NCBI GenBank assembly: GCA_025617375.2
Contig: JAMYGW020000002.1
Coordinates: 2,852,001 to 2,916,000, forward strand
Reading direction: 5' to 3'
Source of the DNA: Acarospora socialis
Taxonomy: Eukaryota; Ascomycota; Lecanoromycetes; Acarosporales; Acarosporaceae
DNA length: 64,000 nucleotides
Shown: one piece after another, positions 57,914 through 64,000 of the stretch
Layout: every line of letters starts with the position of its first letter
Position numbering within the stretch: position 1 is the stretch's first letter
Position numbers and translations under genes: made by a program
The notes under the pieces: model-generated
Databases searched by the model: none
The model's input: the letters and a program-made list of their open reading frames with translations, nothing else
Told to the model about the DNA's origin: nothing

Positions 57914-58714
57914 ATGAGTCACTTCCTCTTTTTACCGCCAGAGATCCGAACCATGATATACGAATACTGCCTGGTGGTTGGCAAGGTCTACCCACTGTTC
58001 TCTAAGCTTTCGTGGGAGACATACGGCTATAAGGAACCCTCAACAGACCACCAGGTGCCCGATACTGCGATCCTAAGGGTCTCCAGGCTAATTAACCTTG
58101 AAGCGGAGCAGTTTCTCTATTCACGCAACACCTTCGTTATGCCTGTATTGGAGGACATGCAGCAACTCTACAAGCACTACCTGCAGACGCCCCGACGAGA
58201 TGCACTTCCCTGGATCAGATCTGTCGAGGTTGCCTTTCATACTCATGATCTCTCGAGAGCCGCGAGAAAGAAGGTGCTGGGGAAGGTGTGCTCTGAGCTG
58301 ACGCGCGAGGTACTCAGTATGAGGCCGTTGGACCACTACAACCTAGATGCTATAGGAGATGAGGTGCATAACGCGTTGTCAATAAGCCTTACTGATAACG
58401 CATGGGAACGTAAAGCGATGTTGCTGACTGAAAAACTTCGGCTGCAAAATCTTACGATCGTTCTGGACGGGCCTTGGTGTGTATATAACTGCTGCTTGCT
58501 CGAATGGGAAGCTCTGGGGTGTTTAGCAGGGGGCTTCGTACATGGACTGCCAATACGCATCGAAGTGGCGGCGGTATTCGAGGACGAGATAGAGGAGACA
58601 ATGGTAGCATTCATTAAAGAAGGGCACCAAGTTTATCTGAGAGATAACGGTTACGATATTGAAGCTATGGATTCTGACGCCGAGGAAGTTACTGAGGGGG
58701 AGGGGAGTGGTTGA
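57914..58714 (+). CDS. 2EXR/F-box-like hypothetical protein
   Basis: 266 residues, single exon. FLFLPPEIRTMIYEYCLVV (about 4-22) is the 2EXR/F-box-like opening, followed by ILRVSRLINLEAEQFLYSRNTFVMP, the second family block. The C-terminus is acidic (DSDAEEVTEGEGSG). Intact open frame of typical length. Function unknown. A related-looking LYSRNTFVL word occurs on the minus strand near 59750 (see the relic entry). Confidence 0.72.
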   Translation: MSHFLFLPPEIRTMIYEYCLVVGKVYPLFSKLSWETYGYKEPSTDHQVPDTAILRVSRLINLEAEQFLYSRNTFVMPVLEDMQQLYKHYLQTPRRDALPWIRSVEVAFHTHDLSRAARKKVLGKVCSELTREVLSMRPLDHYNLDAIGDEVHNALSISLTDNAWERKAMLLTEKLRLQNLTIVLDGPWCVYNCCLLEWEALGCLAGGFVHGLPIRIEVAAVFEDEIEETMVAFIKEGHQVYLRDNGYDIEAMDSDAEEVTEGEGSG

Positions 58715-60066
58715 AGGATTTAGTCAATGAGACCGGGTTGCGGGGTAGCAACCCGTCATTCTTTGCATGAGCTATTGTCTCTTTGAAGCTTGGGTGGTCT
58801 GCCAAGGGAGGGCCGAAAGGCAGAAGCTCGTGGTTGCTATACTTTCAACGTCAAGCCTGCAGCACTTCACGAGCAATGCGGTAGCTTCAAACACCAAGTT
58901 ACCTGATACCCCTACCAGGACAGAAATCGCACATAGCTTCATATCAACCATGTTTCAATCGCTATAACCATACGCTATCTAACCTGAAACTCCCTCATGG
59001 GGGCCAACCATTGCCGAACGGGAGCTGAGTTCCTCTACCAGCAATTAACCACCACCAGCCTATTCCAAGCAAGACATATGCCGTACCTCAGATGCAACTT
59101 ACTGACTTGCAAAGACCCACGACATGGTGCTTGACGAAGCACTTCTTGCTATCGCAACTTTGCCAAGGCGCAGCCTCATAGTGGAAGCTCCGAGCCCAAC
59201 ATAGCCCTAATGGTATCCCATAGCAGTGACTAGTTGGGCGTGGCATAGTGATCCTATCCCTACACAAGGCCTGCATAACTCACTGAGTCGGTCATCCCCA
59301 ACCAAAAAATCGACCGTGACAAACAACGGCCGCAGCTGAGCACCCACAATTTCCGCCGCATGTTCACTGACTCCATGACATCCTAACGGGCACATGCTAT
59401 AGATCCTGTGTACACCCAGCTCCTTCCGGCGTGACAGAAGACAATAAACGCACGCTATCATCCGCAACCACGACTCCTCTAGACTCATTCTGAGTCCGTG
59501 ATGCAAATAGCGCCGAGAAAAGGCACCTCTATGTAGAGGATTGTCGCGATATTGAACCGCTTGCAAGATTCTTCAAGAAGATCCACTCGTATTCTACTGC
59601 TGACAGGTCGAGGGGCTCGAAACTGACTTCAACGGATCATTTCCACTTCTGCCGGTCCGCAATTTGATCGCTGTCTTTGCTGGGCCATTGGATCCGAGGC
59701 TGTTGACAGATCTCACCGTGGCACTGTATATTAACAAGACGAAGGTGTTGCGGCTGTACAGGCTTGCTCGGCCTCTTGGAGTACCAGGTTTGAGGTTCTC
59801 GGCACGAAAAGAAAACAGCAATCTGCCTCTGACTCGTTCGAGGCTTGCTCAGAGGCTGTCGCTTTATTATAGCGGGTGGGCTGGATGACAGGTCCGGCTT
59901 TCCCGGATATATCGTTTTAGGAGATGAGGTAAATAACGCTAACTACATCATTTCAACAGCCTGCTCACCCAACATGTCCATGGAGCATATCATCACTCAT
60001 AAATAAACAACATCCCTCTGTTTGAAAAGACAAGACTGTCCAAGTAAAAGCAGCACGCCAAGTTCG
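58715..60066. other. Gap containing a possible 2EXR relic
   Basis: 1.35 kb. Apart from the possible relic at 59207-59890 no gene is supported. The left part is the 3' region of the 2EXR gene at 57914. Confidence 0.4.
59207..59890 (-). pseudogene. Possible relic of a 2EXR/F-box-like gene
   Basis: Two minus-strand open frames (59594-59821 and 59207-59566) in different frames. The first carries SLYSRNTFVLLIYS, close to the LYSRNTFV block of the intact gene at 57914; the second continues with coding-like but unplaceable sequence. No LPxEIR start block remains. I read this as a decayed family member, with low certainty; chance similarity is not excluded. Confidence 0.3.
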
Positions 60067-60669
60067 CTAGCAAATTGCGCAGCAATCGTCTTCCCGCCGG
60101 CCCGGTGGATCCGTTATTCTCCCAGCACCATTCCGATAGATACCGATATACTCCCAGTCCCCGTTGCCGTGGTCAAAATACACGTTCCCATAGTTATCAA
60201 AGCTTGCGCCTGGTGGCCCATAGATCGCTCTTTGTGTAATTCCAGTTGTGAAGCCGAGGAAGACTTGCGGCGGTGGCGGAGGCGGCCCATAGAGCATGCC
60301 TTGTTGCTGGGAAAGAGAGGGGCCATAGAACATCTGTTGCTGTTGAGGGCCCGGAAGAGGGCCATAGTACGCGCCTGGTAGAGGTGCAGGGAAGGAGTAG
60401 CCGCCGGTATGTGGGCCGACGGGACCGGCGGGAGGCGGGGAGCCGAAGTAGTTGCTTCCGTTGTCAGGAGCGAAGTGAGCTTGGGAAGGGGAGCGTAAAT
60501 ATGGGGAGCGTTGCAGCCTGCAGGGGGAGGTCTGGGGATTGGTGTTCTGGGTGTCGGTGTAGGTGGGATATGTGTTCTGCAAACCACAAAACTGTGAGCG
60601 TTCCATACTCTTACAGAGCCAAGGCTAGAAGGGGAGGGTGGGGACAAGACTGACCTCTGGTCTGGACAT
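60067..60669 (-). CDS. Small Pro/Tyr/Gly-rich protein ending in a CaaX-like motif
   Basis: Proposed CDS complement(join(60067..60576,60655..60669)), 174 residues; a 15-base first exon (MSRPE) joined over a 78-base intron (GTCAGT...GCAG). An alternative start is the ATG at 60606. The body is Pro/Tyr/Gln-rich with repeated YGP and FYGPS/YGPP units, then a folded-looking segment (FDNYGNVYFDHGNGDWEYIGIYR), then DDCCAIC at the very end. The last four residues CAIC fit a CaaX box with an adjacent upstream cysteine that could be palmitoylated, so membrane anchoring is plausible. No enzyme domain; family not recognised. Confidence 0.6.
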
Positions 60670-61160
60670 TTCGGATTGGACCAATTGAAGGTGAACGACC
60701 AAATCTGTCGGCGGATATCTTGGTCACTTGCGTGATGGAAGCGTAGATGAGCGGAAATCCAGGATTCTCTGCTCCGGCACAAGGTAGTAAACCCCTCCAA
60801 GCTTTAGCTGCGCATCATATGTATTGGTAGATGAGTATCCGTCAGATAGTTGGGACTAAATATCCCCAGCATACGAGCACCAGCGGCGACAAGGCAGTTA
60901 CGAAACAATTGAGCAAGAAATCACCATACTTCAAGGCGTATGAAAACCAAGGCGCACCAAGTGACAAGAGAATGTCGACGGCTGAGAGACTAGGAAGCGG
61001 AGAAAAAGAAAAGCAAAGAGTTGACGGCACATTCATCCCTACTGCAATCAATTAGACATAACTTGTAAGCGCTGCCCTGCCGTTCTCGCAGTGTGCAGGG
61101 GCTCTGATACGGCAGCCTATATCGAGCAAAGGGCAATAACCCATTTCGCAATTTCGCAAA
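60670..61160. other. Last normal-composition DNA before the AT-rich block
   Basis: 0.49 kb. Promoter of the Pro/Tyr-rich gene at left; an open frame at 60831-61055 (plus) has no domain. The last CG dinucleotide of the window is at 61155-61156. Confidence 0.45.
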
Positions 61161-61200
61161 ATCAAAAATCAAAAATCAAAAACTGAAAATCAAAAATCAC
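61157..61200. repeat. AAAATC/CAAAAAT simple repeat at the edge of the AT-rich block
   Basis: About six imperfect units of CAAAAAT/GAAAATC in tandem, immediately after the last CG dinucleotide of the window. It marks the junction between normal DNA and the AT-rich block. Confidence 0.75.
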
Positions 61201-64000
61201 AAGTCCACCCACAACAACACTGACAATAAACCATTGAATAATTCACCACAAGACATATCATCCATAGTCATTAACATTCTCATATCAATATGAAGTTCTC
61301 AACAACAACTTTGCACATCACAGTCTATGTGTTTTCTTCTTCAGCTTGAGCCAAAATTTCAATTGAAAAAATTAGATGTACAAAGCATCAGAAAGAATTT
61401 GATCTCTTATGAAGATCTTTTGATTACATGCTTCATGAGTTACATCATGAAAGAACTGCACACATATTTTCTTGCTTAAGACTTCACAACATCTCTAAAG
61501 TCTTACTGACATCTACAGCAGCAAATTGTCTTTGACTTTGACTTCAACTCTCATGTGTACATTCATCTCAAGTCTATTACATATTCAGATGAAATCATGA
61601 AACAAAACTGAATCTTACATCTCATTGATGAAAACAATTGAGACATTTACTCACAACTGTAAAAGCATAAATCATCAACATCAAGAATCTAAGTGACTGT
61701 CTTCAGTACTTGATGTAGCACTTGAATGGCAGATAAGATCTGAAAATGTTAAGACTGATATGTATGAGAAGTGATTCTGCTTAAGCAGTCAGTTGAATAT
61801 GAAAAACATTTTCTCATATGAAATTGTGACACAGATATCTTTCTTAACTTTAATATCTTATGATCTCAGCAGTTTCTTCTCAGCACTTAAGTCAAACTGA
61901 TTGTTTATGTTCAAAAGCAAGATTGAATTGATGAAGTCTGATATGAAGAATTAAAAATCAAGAATTAAGTCAGTCAATGTGTACAGTTAACTATGAACTG
62001 AGTACAAAGCATGACTGCTGAACAGAACAAAGATTTCATAAAAAATAAAATATTAGCAAGAGATTTTAGAGAAGTCAAGCAGATATGACTTGTATGAAGA
62101 CTATGAATCTATGAGACTACTGTATTTACAAATCAAGAAGATTGAAGTCTTCATATCAGTATGAAATCTCACAATCTTATAGTGTAAATACAAAAGACAA
62201 TGTCAGATATTCACATCAATAACAATATCAATGTTCTTTCTGTACTCATATCTATTGTTGATATGCAGTGTGTATATAAATGACTTAGTTTGTTGAGCAT
62301 AAAAAGTATAGTTTCAGAAGTTAATCTTAAGAATATAATAACAATAAGTGTCACAGTGACAGTATAATAGAGAGATAGAATTATTAAGATAGAAACTATA
62401 TAACTATGATCTCTGTGAATCTATGACAACACTGTGAATTGTTTTTCATAGAATTTTAAGATGCAATCTAAGAGAATGTAACTATATAATCTTTGAACTG
62501 ACATTGAAGCTTGAGTTCTAAAATCAGCTAATTTTCTTTTTGCTGCATACTTTTGCTTTATCACACTATTCTTTCTGTGATGATTGAGTTTTGTGCTTTG
62601 ATGACTCACTTGTGAACAACTGAGATTGTGTTTATTTCTGTATAAACTTTGATTGTAATTTGATTTCAGTTTCAGTTCTAGTATCAGTATAATTTAAGCA
62701 ATAATGAATTAAGTTCTCTTCTGATGTGAAAGTCTCAGCTATTGACTGCTTTTAGTTATTAAGTCAGTTAATATTTATATTAATATGACAGAATGATATG
62801 AATATTCATATTATGAACTTAAGAAGTATTGAAGATCTAGACTCAGAAGTGAATGCAGATGTTTGTGAATTTACATTCTTGATGAGATTGATCTTATCAG
62901 ATATGATCATGTCAAGATCATTATAAGAGTCAGTCTTTCAGTTATTGACTTCATCATTGCTGACAGTAGTATGAACATTGTCTTACTCATTGAGTAACAG
63001 ACTTGTGACTTTCTGTTTTTTCTTGTTCAGTTTTAAACAGATAATTAATACATGCTTTGCTTCTGAAATGAAGAATGCACTCTGTACTGATATGAGACTT
63101 CTTTTTGACAGTGATTTCTCATTTAATTAGTATGTTCTTCACAGAAGATTTCTGTTTGATTGTTGTTCTTTTTTTATTAGATATTTCATCATCATTAAGA
63201 GATTCTTGCTTGATGCAATACATCTTTTGAGACTTGAGACTGATTGTCATAGAAGTAATAAATTTGAACTTACTTTGACTAACTGTGTTGAACTGCTTCT
63301 CAACAATAAAATAGATGATTCAGTAAGATGCAGAAGTTTTCTTGAGATGAATAAGTAATTCACTAATATTCATAACTACTTGAGTCTGAATCAGCAGATG
63401 TATGATCTCAGTTTTATTACTTTATTTATGAACTAAATATGATTCACACAGTTGATTCTTTGATATCTCTGCATATGATTTCACTTAAGATAGAAGACAA
63501 TGTTATATAAAGTCTTTAAGACTGTCAATGTATGCATTAAAAATCTATACACAAGTTCAATCTAGAGAAGAAAGAGTTAGTGTCTTGCTTTATATTAATA
63601 TAAGAGTAACTTATGAAAGATCTTTCATTTTCAGTCTTTGTCACTAATCAGTGACTTGTCATCATCATAAGATTGCAAAGTCAGAATAAAGAACAAATCA
63701 AAGTGATATTGAAATGCAACAACTTGATCAACTGAATGTTTTGTGCTTCTGTTGATTGAATCAGCTGAAAATTTACTTTTAAACTTGCTGATTGTACAGA
63801 ATGCTTTTGACTGATGTTTCTCAGTTTAATAATGATTCAGTTGAGAGAAATAAGCTGATGTTGACTGTAATGTTGCTTTAGTTGAGAATAGATGATCTGA
63901 TGAATTATAAAGATCAATTATCTCAGCTGTATCTGTGTGCAACAGTTTGAAAGACAACAAAGACTTAGAAAAATTGTAATGTAAGTTTAATACATCACAG
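61161..64000. other. AT-rich gene-free block without CG, CC and (almost) GG dinucleotides
   Basis: About 32% GC by hand count of a sample line; runs off the right edge. Reading every line from 61353 onward I find no CG, no CC and a single GG (61728-61729), whereas CA, CT, TG, AG, GA, TC and GC are frequent. So every C is followed by A or T, and every G but one is preceded by A or T. No open frame of more than about 60 codons; no tandem repeat, transposon end or RNA gene recognised. The composition fits a sequence (perhaps a repeat) driven to saturation by C-to-T change at CpG and CpC. What it was before cannot be told. Confidence 0.85.

Noticed and set aside
62421-62609. 62-codon open frame (minus) in the AT-rich block
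   Set aside because: Composition-driven; no domain, Kozak context or neighbouring exon.
61161-64000. Ordinary Neurospora-type RIP as the explanation of the AT-rich block
   Set aside because: CpA and TpG are plentiful by eye; classical RIP would deplete them and raise TpA. The lost dinucleotides are CC, CG and GG.
1-64000. CRISPR arrays, prokaryotic operons, telomere repeats
   Set aside because: None seen; genome is eukaryotic and no TTAGGG runs occur.

Overview
The window is filamentous ascomycete (Pezizomycotina) DNA. Genes are dense. Most carry several short GT-AG introns of about 45-105 bases with CTAAC/CTGAC-like branch sites. The gene set is typically fungal: a PKS-NRPS remnant, an Abr1-type multicopper oxidase, Zn2Cys6 DNA binding, PMT2, CHS7, a PGA1-type ER protein, PNS1 and EDE1. 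A SUZ12-type Polycomb protein means the lineage probably keeps PRC2, which argues against Aspergillus-like Eurotiales. I cannot name the species.

Layout. 1-18.2 kb is an accessory, decaying segment. It holds the 3' part of a broken PKS-NRPS gene (minus) running off the left edge, directly abutting a Zn2Cys6 regulator fragment; a 14-helix-type MFS exporter; an Ayg1/Fus2-type alpha/beta hydrolase whose nucleophile serine position is alanine; and, after two conserved genes (SSL1 of TFIIH and the chitin-synthase chaperone CHS7), a second MFS exporter next to a frameshifted, truncated multicopper oxidase. This looks like one or two eroded secondary-metabolite loci. 19.6-61 kb is mostly core genome: sugar-transporter-like MFS, PMT2, PNS1, a Rab GTPase, a But2-type secreted protein, BRX1, a Q/G/Y-rich WW protein, an F-box/LRR protein, SUZ12 with a C-terminal PHD finger, PGA1-like, alpha-tubulin, EDE1, a second WW protein, and small F-box/2EXR-like proteins. 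Exon joins for these genes were worked out by hand; reading frame and total length close correctly for every multi-exon model given as intact.

61.16-64.0 kb is the most unusual part. It is an AT-rich, gene-free block running off the right edge. From 61,353 to the end I find no CG and no CC dinucleotide and only one GG, although CA, TG, TC, GA and GC are common. Classical RIP removes CpA, so this is the signature of a different, saturated C-to-T process acting on C followed by C or G. I regard it as the best candidate for something undescribed here.

How the genes relate: PMT2 (ER O-mannosylation), the PGA1-like protein (GPI anchor mannosylation) and CHS7 (chitin synthase export) all serve the secretory pathway and cell wall; EDE1 and the Rab serve endocytosis and membrane traffic; SSL1 and SUZ12 act in the nucleus; BRX1 acts in the nucleolus. 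They are not an operon; proximity is ordinary fungal gene packing, with several compact divergent promoters.
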